This document shows, in pieces, positions 1-8,500 of a stretch of DNA of 34,574 nucleotides. The position numbers and the translations under genes are program-made. How positions within the stretch are numbered: the first letter of the stretch is position 1; every line of letters starts with the position of its first letter. The stretch covers positions 1 to 34,574 of the forward strand of contig CABXQY010000007.1 of NCBI GenBank assembly GCA_902514485.1. The letters run 5' to 3'. The notes beneath the pieces were generated by a model. The model did not search any database, had not been told where the DNA came from, and saw only the letters and a list, made by a program, of their open reading frames with translations. Origin of the DNA: an uncultured Candidatus Poseidoniales archaeon. GTDB taxonomy: Archaea > Thermoplasmatota > Poseidoniia > Poseidoniales > Thalassarchaeaceae.

Positions 1-390
1 ATAGCTCCAAGAATGATGAGAGACTTGAGCAAATTATCGGAAAATAGGCCCGGCTTGATTCCAGTTTTGGGGGATGCCAGAAATCCATTATCAATTGCTC
101 CTTATCTTAGAGGAAAAGTAGATTGGATTCATCAAGATATTAGCATAGCAGATCAAACGAAATCATTTTTACATATTTCAGAGATATTTCTCAAAGTTGG
201 AGGGATTGGATTATTGTCCCTTAAGGCAGCTAGTGAAAGATGGATTGAGGGTGGTGATGATTCACGTTTTAAAGAGGCAGAGAAATTAATTAATTCAAAT
301 GTGAATTTAATTCTTCTAGAAAATATTGACATATCTCATTTTGAGAGTCAACATAGAATATTTGTTGTTCAAAAAATAGTTAATTCTTAG
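1..390 (+). CDS. flpA: Fibrillarin-like rRNA/tRNA 2'-O-methyltransferase, C-terminal part
   Basis: The gene is cut by the left edge. The frame is open to base 1 and the residues before the first ATG (13) read IAPR, so the family pattern APR-x-MRDL continues upstream and the ATG at 13 is internal. Also visible are the conserved block with LGDARNP, the VDWIHQDIS strand (family: VD.IYQDVAQ) and KVGGIGLLSLKA followed by the C-terminal strands. In archaea this protein is the SAM-dependent methyltransferase of the box C/D ribonucleoprotein and works with Nop5 and L7Ae on guide-RNA-selected riboses. The SAM-binding start of the Rossmann fold lies outside the window. Its stop overlaps the stop of the convergent membrane-protein gene by 4 nt. 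Confidence 0.88.
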   Translation: MAPRMMRDLSKLSENRPGLIPVLGDARNPLSIAPYLRGKVDWIHQDISIADQTKSFLHISEIFLKVGGIGLLSLKAASERWIEGGDDSRFKEAEKLINSNVNLILLENIDISHFESQHRIFVVQKIVNS

Positions 391-743
391 CCATCAGCTA
401 AAAGTGCGACTCCACCAAATACAACGAATAATAATAGGTAAAACAGAATTACTGCTATTGTCAATCCTATTGCTATCCAACCCATGATTTGAGCTGCTCT
501 AGCCAAACCATGATCTGGATGTCCCGGCTGATTACTAGTTATCTGTAAAGCTCCATTAGCGATTATTACTGCCGGAATAGCGCTACAGATTCCGCATAAA
601 AAAAATGATAATGCAGCAAGAACCATAGCCAAAACTGCATTAGTTTCAGTATATTGCCCAATCATTGAGTTCCCTGAAACTTGCACTGCGCTATTTGGAT
701 TCTTAGTTGGATTCGCCCAAGGTATTCCTTCACCGTTATCCAT
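387..743 (-). CDS. DUF4190-like small membrane protein
   Basis: A 118-residue protein. A polar N-terminus of about 35 residues is followed by two hydrophobic segments, roughly 36-65 and 84-113. The segments are separated by a short polar stretch (NQPGHPDHGLARAAQIMGW). This helix, Gly/Ala-rich loop, helix pattern is that of DUF4190-type proteins, where an 'A..MG..AI.L' motif starts the second helix. Cys51 and Cys54 lie in the first helix. No catalytic motif is seen and no function can be assigned. The start is the only ATG before the 100-bp divergent gap to the Fpg gene. Confidence 0.7.
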   Translation of the reverse strand: MDNGEGIPWANPTKNPNSAVQVSGNSMIGQYTETNAVLAMVLAALSFFLCGICSAIPAVIIANGALQITSNQPGHPDHGLARAAQIMGWIAIGLTIAVILFYLLLFVVFGGVALLADG

Positions 744-810
744 GTTCGCCCTACATGTGGTCTATTATTGAACTATTCTATATTTATTTCATAAGACATA
801 TGTAGATAGT

Positions 811-819
811 CAATATAAT
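811..819 (+). promoter_or_regulatory. TATA-like element for the Fpg gene
   Basis: The AT element CAATATAAT is centred about 28 bp before the ATG at 844. This is the distance expected between an archaeal TATA box and the transcription start, so the Fpg mRNA would be almost leaderless. No Shine-Dalgarno sequence lies before that ATG, which agrees. Confidence 0.45.
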
Positions 820-843
820 GTAATTACCTTCTATGGTTCAATC

Positions 844-1692
844 ATGCCAGAAATGCCAGAGGTCGAAACGGTTCGCCGGGGACTTGTTCCACATTTGGTA
901 GATACTACCATTAGTTTTGTAGATTTAAGGCGTCCAAATCTTCGTTTTCCATTTCCTTCTGATTTTGAAGAAACGCTGACTGGAGTTAAAATACAGAAAA
1001 TTGACAGGCGTTCCAAGTATCTCTTATTTCGTCTTTCTAATGGGTATACTTGGATGAGCCATCTTGGAATGACAGGAGTCTGGACCATTGGTTCAGATGG
1101 TTCTGGTAAACATGATCATGTTTATTTTGAATTTGATGATGGTGCTAAAACTGCAGTATATACTGATCATAGACGTTTTGGTTTTATGGATACATTTCTG
1201 ACATCCGAAGAGTCAGAGCAGAAATGGTTAGCCAGCCTTGGCCCCGAACCACTTACTGAAGAATTCACTATTGAAATTTTGAAGTCTAATCTTCAAGGTA
1301 AACGCTCTCCAATAAAGAGTGCATTGTTAGATCAGAGAGTAGTCTCTGGGCTTGGAAATATATATGTCAGTGAGATACTTTTCCGTAGTAAAATATCACC
1401 TTTAAGAACTGCAGCAGAGGTTGCAGGTAAGAGTAAGAAAGTTGGAGTCAAGGTGCAGCGTATTTTTGAGCATACAAATCAAGTTATAGCAGAAGCAATA
1501 ATGGTAGGAGGTTCAACAATTTCAGACTTCAGAGGCGTATCTGGGGAGTCTGATTTAGGTTATTTCGCGCAACAATTCAAAGTATTCAATCGAGAAGGCG
1601 AAGAGTGTGTAACTGAGTCTTGCAAAGGAACTATTCTGAGGATAGTTCAATCAGGTCGTTCTACTTTTTATTGCCCTAAATGTCAACGATAA
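844..1692 (+). CDS. mutM: Formamidopyrimidine-DNA glycosylase (Fpg/MutM)
   Basis: A base-excision repair enzyme that removes 8-oxoguanine and formamidopyrimidines and nicks the abasic site. The N-terminus MPEMPEVETVRRGL carries the catalytic Pro2 and Glu3 once Met is removed, which fixes the start at 844. The catalytic Lys of the beta-hairpin is in RRSKYLLF. The helix-two-turn-helix region contains the LLDQRVVSGLGNIYVSE signature. The C-terminal zinc finger (CVTESC ... CPKC) is complete. At 282 residues it has normal family length. Fpg is scarcer in archaea than in bacteria, so bacterial origin is plausible. It converges with the dehydrogenase gene, with one base between their stops. Confidence 0.95.
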   Translation: MPEMPEVETVRRGLVPHLVDTTISFVDLRRPNLRFPFPSDFEETLTGVKIQKIDRRSKYLLFRLSNGYTWMSHLGMTGVWTIGSDGSGKHDHVYFEFDDGAKTAVYTDHRRFGFMDTFLTSEESEQKWLASLGPEPLTEEFTIEILKSNLQGKRSPIKSALLDQRVVSGLGNIYVSEILFRSKISPLRTAAEVAGKSKKVGVKVQRIFEHTNQVIAEAIMVGGSTISDFRGVSGESDLGYFAQQFKVFNREGEECVTESCKGTILRIVQSGRSTFYCPKCQR

Positions 1693-1693
1693 A

Positions 1694-2455
1694 TCACTTT
1701 AATATTTGATTTACAATAATCAATTGCAACCACATAGGGGTTATTCTTGTAACTAGAGGTAATGGCTTATTTACAATTCCTGGCATTACCTCCCTTCTCC
1801 CTTTACGCATGGACTTAATCGCAATATTTGCCACTTTATTTGCAGGTACTGCTGATAATTTTTCCATTCTACTAAGTTTCATACCTGCTACTTCTTGGAA
1901 TCCTGTTACTACATAACCAGGACAAAGTGCAGTCACTGTAACTCCTCTATTTTCCAATTCTTTATGTAACGCTCTTGAATATGAGAGGACATATGCTTTT
2001 GTTGCACAATATACTGCAAACCCTGGTCCTGAAATATAAGCTGCAATAGATGCAACATTCATTATTTTCCCACCCCCTTTTTTGACCATCCGGTTGCTGA
2101 ATTCATGAGTTAATTTAGTTAATGCATGAATGTTTAGATCAATCATTTGTAATTGTCTTTCTGATTGCATTTCAGTGTGATTTCCTAGTATACCAAAACC
2201 CGCATTATTGACTAAAATATCGACTTCATCAACCTTTTGAATCACACTATTAATACCTTGTTCAGTAGTTAAATCAGCTACGATGACTTCACAATCGATA
2301 TTATATTTTTCAGTCAGTTTTTTAGATAATTTTTCTAGTTCATTTTTTCTTCTAGCGCAAATAACTAGGTCACAATTCTGAGAGGCCAATATTTTCGCAA
2401 TTTCCATACCTATGCCACTAGAGGCACCAGTCACTAGAGCGCGTTCCTTATCCAT
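1694..2455 (-). CDS. Short-chain dehydrogenase/reductase (DltE-like)
   Basis: An NAD(P)-dependent Rossmann oxidoreductase of about 253 residues. The cofactor loop TGASSGIG is directly at the N-terminus. It is followed by CARRKNEL (Arg suggests an NADP preference), VADLT, the structural NNAGFG motif and the catalytic Ser and YCATK (Tyr-x-x-x-Lys) in the expected order. The C-terminal region with RKGRREVMPG is typical of the DltE/YqjQ-type subgroup. I chose the ATG at 2455 (MDKERALVTG) because SDR proteins normally begin a few residues before the first strand. An in-frame ATG at 2482 would add nine residues. The substrate cannot be deduced. Confidence 0.88.
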   Translation of the reverse strand: MDKERALVTGASSGIGMEIAKILASQNCDLVICARRKNELEKLSKKLTEKYNIDCEVIVADLTTEQGINSVIQKVDEVDILVNNAGFGILGNHTEMQSERQLQMIDLNIHALTKLTHEFSNRMVKKGGGKIMNVASIAAYISGPGFAVYCATKAYVLSYSRALHKELENRGVTVTALCPGYVVTGFQEVAGMKLSRMEKLSAVPANKVANIAIKSMRKGRREVMPGIVNKPLPLVTRITPMWLQLIIVNQILK

Positions 2456-2626
2456 AATCCTCACAATGTGCCCCTCTTGCAATGCCCGTATAATATCATG
2501 TTTAGTTTATATGTTTTGGAACTCAATGAAATAATCCAATACCTGTGTGCGCGGCAAATCATAACTTCTCTAGTTTTTGCTTAGTTGATATATGGTTAGG
2601 GAATAGTTGTTTATGGTAGTGATTAA

Positions 2627-3226
2627 ATGAGTACAAGTAAGAAAAATAAAAATATTTGGAGTCTGACTTTAGTTAGGTCAGGAGGATATACAATTAATGA
2701 TGAATTAGAAGATGCTATATTTTCATTTGGTAGGACTGCTGAGGAAGTCAAAACATTCCCCAAACATCGAATACCGAAAGGATTAGTGAATTTACTAAAA
2801 AGAACTAATTTAGACGAAGAAGCTCTTGAAACAGGATTTTTTATAGAAATTTCGTCTAAATTAGTTAACCAAAAAGATTGGTTTAAGTTTGAAAATATTA
2901 TTTCATCACAATCTAAATCGTCCTGTCCCCATAGCTCCTCAGTAAGAGGCGTATTTTCAATAGTTGATGGATTTGATACCTTTGAATTAAACACTTTTCC
3001 TTGGGCCGGTTCCATGCCTAATCAGTTGTGGATAAGAGCTAGCCCACTAGATGATATGACCTTGGCATGGGTACTTTCTCAAGATAAAATTCTTCGCAGC
3101 GATGTTAATGAACAAAAAACTCTACATGACTTTTGGGAATTAGAAATAAGCAATCCTAAGCCTATTGGATATTTACGTCTTCCACCACCTCCAGAAACTC
3201 CGTACAACTTCTTCGACGAAGAATAA
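2627..3226 (+). CDS. Uncharacterised 199-residue protein
   Basis: I do not recognise this protein. It is soluble, with no signal peptide or membrane segment, and has mixed alpha/beta composition. It starts with a Lys/Asn-rich stretch and ends with a Pro-rich and acidic tail (LPPPPE ... DEE). Trp and Phe are frequent (FPWAGSMPNQLWIRASP). A TATA-like GATATATGG lies about 35-40 bp before the ATG at 2627. The reading frame fills the space between the dehydrogenase promoter and the aquaporin gene, and the opposite-strand ORF over the same bases looks like a shadow. Confidence 0.6.
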   Translation: MSTSKKNKNIWSLTLVRSGGYTINDELEDAIFSFGRTAEEVKTFPKHRIPKGLVNLLKRTNLDEEALETGFFIEISSKLVNQKDWFKFENIISSQSKSSCPHSSSVRGVFSIVDGFDTFELNTFPWAGSMPNQLWIRASPLDDMTLAWVLSQDKILRSDVNEQKTLHDFWELEISNPKPIGYLRLPPPPETPYNFFDEE

Positions 3227-3268
3227 TTAGAATAACATTGATGAGTATTATGTTTCCGAACACGGTTT

Positions 3269-3931
3269 ATGACATACACCATGCAACATAAATTGACTAC
3301 CGAATTTATTGGAACATTTTTCCTTTCCCTTACTGTTTGTACTGCTGCAGTTTATGGTTCAGCGGGAGATTATGCACCATTTGCTATAGCATCGGCACTG
3401 ATGGTTATGATCTATGCTGGAGGGCATATATCAGGGGCTCACTATAACCCTGCTGTAACGGTCTCAGTATACCTTAGAGGTGCGTGTGACAAGGATGATG
3501 TTCTACCATATATTGCTTCACAGATAGTAGCAGCAGTTTCTGCTGCTTTGATTGCTATGAAACTACTCGAATCAGGGATTCCAATAAATCCTGATGCCCC
3601 TACACCTGAAATGTTTGAGTTAGGGACTGAGGCTGTAGTAGCAGAACTTCTCTTCACTTTTGCATTAGCTTATGTGATTTTGAATGTTGCAACTACTGAA
3701 TCTACTTCAGGTAATGGTTACTATGGTGCCGCTATTGCACTTGTTGTACTTGCAGGTGCAATGACAGTAGGAAGTATTTCTCTTGGTTCATTCAATCCCG
3801 CAGTAACTAGTGCCCTAATCGTATCTGGGAAAGTTAGTCTTGCTGATTCATGGATGCACTTCGCTCCACAATTCATTGGAGCAGTTTTAGCAACATATGT
3901 TTACAAATTTACCCAATCAGATAGTTCATAA
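3269..3931 (+). CDS. Aquaporin/MIP-family channel with NPAV in the second half
   Basis: A 220-residue membrane channel with six hydrophobic segments arranged as two repeats. The two pore loops carry SGAHYNPAVTV (residues 55-65) and GSFNPAVTSA (173-182). Both Asn-Pro-Ala motifs are intact, so a water- or small-solute-conducting pore is expected. In most aquaporins the second NPA is followed by Arg, which forms the selectivity filter. Here it is Val179, so selectivity may differ. Length is close to AqpZ. An alternative start at Met5 (3281, MQHKLTTEF) would resemble AqpZ N-termini more closely. The next gene begins 10 nt after the stop. Confidence 0.9.
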   Translation: MTYTMQHKLTTEFIGTFFLSLTVCTAAVYGSAGDYAPFAIASALMVMIYAGGHISGAHYNPAVTVSVYLRGACDKDDVLPYIASQIVAAVSAALIAMKLLESGIPINPDAPTPEMFELGTEAVVAELLFTFALAYVILNVATTESTSGNGYYGAAIALVVLAGAMTVGSISLGSFNPAVTSALIVSGKVSLADSWMHFAPQFIGAVLATYVYKFTQSDSS

Positions 3932-3941
3932 CTATCACCTC

Positions 3942-4799
3942 ATGTCCCATCTCATGGCAACTACCAAGAGAAAGAAATGGCGTCGTCGTTCTAGGGAAAG
4001 TTCGATGTATGGATCCCCTACTGCCCGCAATCCATTCCCAATAAGTCGTTCTCGCTTAGAAAAGTATCATAGTTGCCCAAGGTGTTTTTGGATTGATAGA
4101 GTACAAGGTTACGATAGACCAGGGATGCCTGGTTTTTTGCTGAATACTTTAGTTGACACACTACTGAAGAGAGAGTTTGATATTCATCGAGAAAACGGCA
4201 CACCACACCCATACATGTTGGAGAATAATTTAGGGCACATGATTCCCTTAGATCATCCTATGATGGATGAATGGAGAGAGAATTTTAAAGGAGTTAGGAC
4301 CATTAAACACGGAATAGAAATAACTGGAGCAGTCGACGATATTTGGAGGTCTGGAGAAGGAGAAACAGAAGAGTGGTATGTTGTTGATTACAAGTCAACT
4401 GCTACAAACGCCACAATAACTCCTGAGTTATTCCTTGAAGATATATACAAAGGTGCTTATGTCCGTCAGATGGCAATTTATCAATGGTTATTGAGAGAAC
4501 TTGGGCATCCTGTTTCAACTAGAGGCTTCTTTGTTTATGAAAACGGTAACAATAGTGCTGAATCACTACTAACAGAAGGTACAACAGATAGTCCTCGAGG
4601 TATACCTCTTAAGCCGGCTTTGGTAATTGAAATTGATTTGTCCGAAGACGATGTGATTATAGAAGGTGAGCGTATTGATCTAAACTGGGTTGAAAATCTT
4701 GTAATTGGGGCTAAGAAATGCCTTGACCTTGATACAGCCCCAGAAGCAGGTGAGTTCTGTGAATATTGTGCATATGCTCATTCAGTATCGAAATTTTAG
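3942..4799 (+). CDS. PD-(D/E)XK superfamily nuclease with four Cys (Cas4/AddB/Exo5-like)
   Basis: The N-terminal region after a basic Lys/Arg stretch reads ISRSRLEKYHSCPRCFW, the 'S.S.L..Y..CPR.F' entry motif of RecB-type nucleases. The core shows ITGAVDDIW followed by VVDYKST, which supplies the Asp and the D-x-K catalytic pair. A helix with the Gln motif (RQMAIYQWLL) follows. Two further Cys occur as FCEYC near the C-terminus. Together with CPRC they could bind an iron-sulfur cluster, as in Cas4, AddB and Exo5. No CRISPR array or cas gene is nearby, so a repair or processing exonuclease is more likely than Cas4. Starts at 3942 or 3954 are possible. Confidence 0.8.
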   Translation: MSHLMATTKRKKWRRRSRESSMYGSPTARNPFPISRSRLEKYHSCPRCFWIDRVQGYDRPGMPGFLLNTLVDTLLKREFDIHRENGTPHPYMLENNLGHMIPLDHPMMDEWRENFKGVRTIKHGIEITGAVDDIWRSGEGETEEWYVVDYKSTATNATITPELFLEDIYKGAYVRQMAIYQWLLRELGHPVSTRGFFVYENGNNSAESLLTEGTTDSPRGIPLKPALVIEIDLSEDDVIIEGERIDLNWVENLVIGAKKCLDLDTAPEAGEFCEYCAYAHSVSKF

Positions 4800-4804
4800 T
4801 TTCG

Positions 4805-4813
4805 TTTATATAC
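4805..4813 (+). promoter_or_regulatory. TATA-like element for the 149-residue protein gene
   Basis: TTTATATAC is centred about 25 bp before the in-frame ATG at 4834 and 19 bp before the ATG at 4828. The spacing suggests a leaderless transcript beginning at or next to the start codon. Confidence 0.5.
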
Positions 4814-4827
4814 CGTCATGAATAACT

Positions 4828-5277
4828 ATGATCATGGAATGGGATGTAATAATATCTAAATCAATTGAAGACCAAAATGAAGACTTAGGGATTTTTAATT
4901 GGAACTTCAAAAGTAGTAATACCCACTCGGGCTTGAACACTCTGGTTTCAGAGAAGGTTAAAGATCGTGAATGGGCTCTAAGGGTTAATTCATCTTTATT
5001 ACATGGGGTTGAAGATGGTTCTGAAGTTTGGGCTCAGGAAATTTTTCTCATTCCTAAGACAAACGAGAAGAAATCTTACTCAGGTAAGACGAAGATTTTC
5101 TATTCTAAGTCATTACAAACTATTGGAAACCAGATTGGTCTTATCGAATTAGTCAATAATGAAATAAAAGAGGGAATTTGGGACATTAAACATAATCCCT
5201 TATGTTTTAATATTCATAATAGAGGACCTTGTTGGCATATCAGATTGCATAAAATAAGTAACGTCGAAGAAGAATAG
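4828..5277 (+). CDS. Uncharacterised 149-residue protein
   Basis: I do not recognise this family. The protein is soluble and mixed in charge, with Trp-rich spots (MEWDV, NWNFKS, REWAL, EVWAQE, GPCWHIRLHK) and an acidic C-terminus (VEEE). It has no signal peptide, membrane segment or metal motif apart from isolated Cys. A well-placed TATA-like element just upstream favours it being real and possibly beginning at the second Met (4834). It lies downstream of the nuclease gene on the same strand with its own apparent promoter. Confidence 0.55.
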   Translation: MIMEWDVIISKSIEDQNEDLGIFNWNFKSSNTHSGLNTLVSEKVKDREWALRVNSSLLHGVEDGSEVWAQEIFLIPKTNEKKSYSGKTKIFYSKSLQTIGNQIGLIELVNNEIKEGIWDIKHNPLCFNIHNRGPCWHIRLHKISNVEEE

Positions 5278-5298
5278 GTGTTGAGCCGAATAATGTAC

Positions 5299-5381
5299 CT
5301 GTTGAGCTCAACAGAAAAACTAAACTATTGAGTTCAATAGCCTATTTTGTTATGAGTTTACTACCTATTGACGCCAATAGG
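5299..5381. repeat. Cluster of three related palindromes
   Basis: Three dyads share a TTGA/TCAA-type core. They are CTGTTGAGCTCAACAG (5299-5314, perfect), CTATTGAGTTCAATAG (5325-5340, seven-base arms) and CCTATTGACGCCAATAGG (5364-5381, seven-base arms). Their centres are 26 and 40 bp apart. They sit in the gap between the 3' end of the 149-residue gene and the 3' end of icmF, before a small acidic ORF. They could be tandem operator sites, or RNA hairpins acting as terminators for the two convergent genes. Confidence 0.6.
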
Positions 5382-5550
5382 TGTTAGAGTCCTAACGCAA
5401 GGCGCTCAATGTTTATTGGTAGTTGGTTCATTCTTCAACCCATACATGTCAAATGAAGAAATTTTAGAAGATGCTACAGATGTAGTAGAAGGGGATTATG
5501 ATAATGATGATTTAGATGAATTCGTTGATTGGGTAGACTCTGTAGCTTGA
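5368..5550 (+). CDS. Possible small acidic protein
   Basis: A 60-codon frame with a TTG start that overlaps the third palindrome. A shorter version from the ATG at 5448 gives 34 residues. The C-terminal half is strongly acidic (GDYDNDDLDEFVDWVD). No homology is recognised. The gene lies between two convergent genes and would end 6 nt before the icmF stop. The acidic composition is typical of real small archaeal proteins, but neither start has a clear ribosome site, so it may be spurious. Confidence 0.3.
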   Translation: MTPIGVRVLTQGAQCLLVVGSFFNPYMSNEEILEDATDVVEGDYDNDDLDEFVDWVDSVA

Positions 5551-5556
5551 TTTTAT

Positions 5557-8500
5557 TCACATATTTCTGCGGAACTTTCCACCAGTCTCGAATAGTGCTT
5601 GTGTAACTTGTCCAACTGTGCAGTATTCTACAATGTCCATCATGACTTCAAACAAATTCCCGCCTTCTCTAGCCACTTGCTTGAGTCTTGCTAAACCTTC
5701 TTCAGCCTCTTTAGCATGAACCTCTTTGAATACTCTGTTCCTGTCAATTACCATCATCCTTTCAGTTTTATCAGAACGGGTAACTTCGATATTGAATTCT
5801 TCTACAGATAATGAATTGTCTACTCCTTCTTCGAAAGTGTTTACTCCAATAATTGGTAACTCTCCAGAGTGTTTTCTATGTTCATAAATCATAGATTCAT
5901 CTTGTATTCTATTTCTTTGGTAATTTACTTCAAGAGCACCTAGAACTCCACCCCGTCTATGCATTTCTTCGAATATTTTCAGTATCTCTTCTTCTACAGA
6001 ATCAGTTAACCAATCTGCTACATGAGATCCTTGTAGTGGATTTTCATTTTGTAACCATCCATATTCTTTTGAAAGAATAAGTTGGATTGCTACTGCATCT
6101 CTTACAGTATCTTCAGTAGGCGTTCCAAACGCCTCATCACGAGAATTAGTATGTAGTGAATTAGCATTATCTGCAAGTGCATAAAGTGCCTGTAAGGTAG
6201 TCCTGTAATCATTCCATGTATATTCTTGAGCGTGTAATGAACGACCACTACTCTGTATGTGATACTTCAGTTTCTGGCCACGCTCATCAACTCCATACAT
6301 ATCTCGCATAGCAATAGCCCAGATTCTTCTACAGACTCTACCAATTACTGCATATTCAGGATCCATACCGTTGGAGAAGAACCAACTGAAGTTTCTCAAG
6401 AATTTATTTGCATCTAATCCTCTAGAATTGAATAACTCAACATATGTTAGACCATTAGATAGAGTAAGAGCCGCTTGAGAAATCGGGTTAGCACCTGCTT
6501 CTGCAATATGGTATCCTGAGATTGAAACGAAGTAGTGATTTCTTACTTCATTATCAACATAGAACTCAGCAACATCCCCCATCATTCTTAGTGCAGTATC
6601 TAGATTGAAAACTAGAGTATTCTGACCCATTGATTCTTTCAATTGGTCTGCCTGAACAGTTCCTCTAACAGTGCTCAGAGTTCTTGCTTTAATTTCAGCA
6701 TGTTCTTTATCGTCAGGTTTCCGACCATTCTCTCCTTCGAACTTCTTCACTTGCTGTCTGATTGCCACGTTGAAGAAAGCAGCAAGGTGCCACCAATAAT
6801 TTCCATTGATAGTTTTTGATACTGAAGTATTAGGTGCACATAAATCAAATCCTTCGAACAATTTTTCCATTTCATCAACTGTACTTATTGAAACTCCACT
6901 TTCACAGACTTTCCCAAATATATCTAGTCTTTCTTGTGGGTCATTTCCATACAAGCTAGGTGAATCAAAAGCAACTGATAGTCGGTTGAAATCTTGATCT
7001 TTAGATAGGAAATGGTATCTTTTGTTTGTTCTCTCTGCACTACCTTCTCCTGCAAACATTCTGACAGGTAACTCATCTTGTCTCTTGAATGGGAAAACAC
7101 CTCCAGTGTAAGGGAATGAACCTGGCATGTTTTCTTTCCTAATCCATTGTAGAGTATCTCCCCAGTCGCTATAATCTGGTAATGCAACTCTAGGCATATC
7201 TAATCCAGAAAGCGTAGTTTTGGTTGTTTTAACTGGGATATTTTTGTTTCTAACTGTGTAACTAGTTGCTCCGGAACGATATTCCTCTGCTTTGGTTCTA
7301 AAATTGTCTAAACTTTCCCAAGCACCCTCAGGTATCTCTGAGCGAATAGTATCTGCTTCTTCTCTGAGTCCTTCAGCCGCAGTTTTATTATTCTTTAATT
7401 TCATTTGTTCTGATGCTGCTTCTAATTGTTGAACGAGCCTTATCTTTGAAGAAACCTCTTCAGTTCTAGAATGATAATTTCTGATAGTACTTGAAACTTC
7501 AGCCAAGTAACCCTGTCTTTCCGGAGGTATTGGTGAAGATCGATGTGGTAGCCCGTCTGCTCCTAATCTTGGCTCTGCTGCTGAAAATGATTGAGAATAT
7601 TTTTCATTTAGTAAATTGCAAAGTTTCTGCCATAATTGGTCAACTCCTGCATCTGCAAATTGACTAGCAATGGTTGGGACGACTGGTAGGTCAGAATTCT
7701 CTGCATCCCACATCTCTCTATTTCTTTTGAACTGTTTACGGATTTCTGCAAGTGCATCTTCTGCTCCTGGTCTATCAAACTTATTCAGAACTACAATATC
7801 TGCTGAATCTAACATCTCTAACTTTTCTAATTGGCTAGGTGCTCCATATTCTCTTGTTGTTACATACAAAGAAATATCTGCAACTTCGGTAATTGCGTCA
7901 TTACCTTGTCCAATTCCACTAGTTTCAACAACTACCAGATCAAATCCAACAGCCTTACAGGCTTCGATAGAGCGACCTATACAATCTGCAATTTCTCTAC
8001 CACTATCTCTGCTAGCAAATGAGCGCATGAATAGATTTTCATCAGATAATGAATTCATCCTAATTCTATCTCCTAGTAAAGCTCCTCCTGTTCTTTTACG
8101 TGTAGGGTCTGTGGCTAGTAAGGCTATTTTAGTCCCTGGATTATCCCTTTGTATCCTTAACATCAATTCATCAGTAAGACTTGATTTTCCAGCACCTCCA
8201 GTTCCAGTCAGACCGATGACTGGACATTTCGAACCATCAGTTGATCTAACTTTGTTCAGAACTTCATTGAATATTTCTTCATCTGCATTTTCAGCTAATG
8301 TGAGTAATTTTGATACTGAACCGTGATTATCTGCAGAGATTGGTTTTTTCAGATTTTCAAACCTTACTGGGTCAAGTAAGTTATTTTTTGAAGCCCTTTC
8401 TATAGCATCAGATACCATACCTGTAAGCCCTAATTCTCTACCGTCTTCAGGAGAGTATATTTTGGCTATATTAGAATCAAGTAAGTACTGTATTTCACTA

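Noticed and set aside
831-1088. Minus-strand frame over the start of the Fpg gene
   Set aside because: It overlaps the catalytic N-terminus of Fpg, which is certain, and shows no domain.
2623-3015. 130-codon minus-strand frame over the 199-residue gene
   Set aside because: Its composition is a Ser/Leu-rich shadow, and the plus frame has a TATA-like element and fills the whole gap between genes.
3942-4799. Cas4 of a CRISPR system
   Set aside because: There are no cas genes or regular repeat-spacer arrays in the window.
7670-8326. 218-codon plus-strand frame inside icmF
   Set aside because: It is antisense to the strongly conserved GTPase and linker domains, Ser-rich with no family pattern, and is explained by codon bias of the minus-strand gene.
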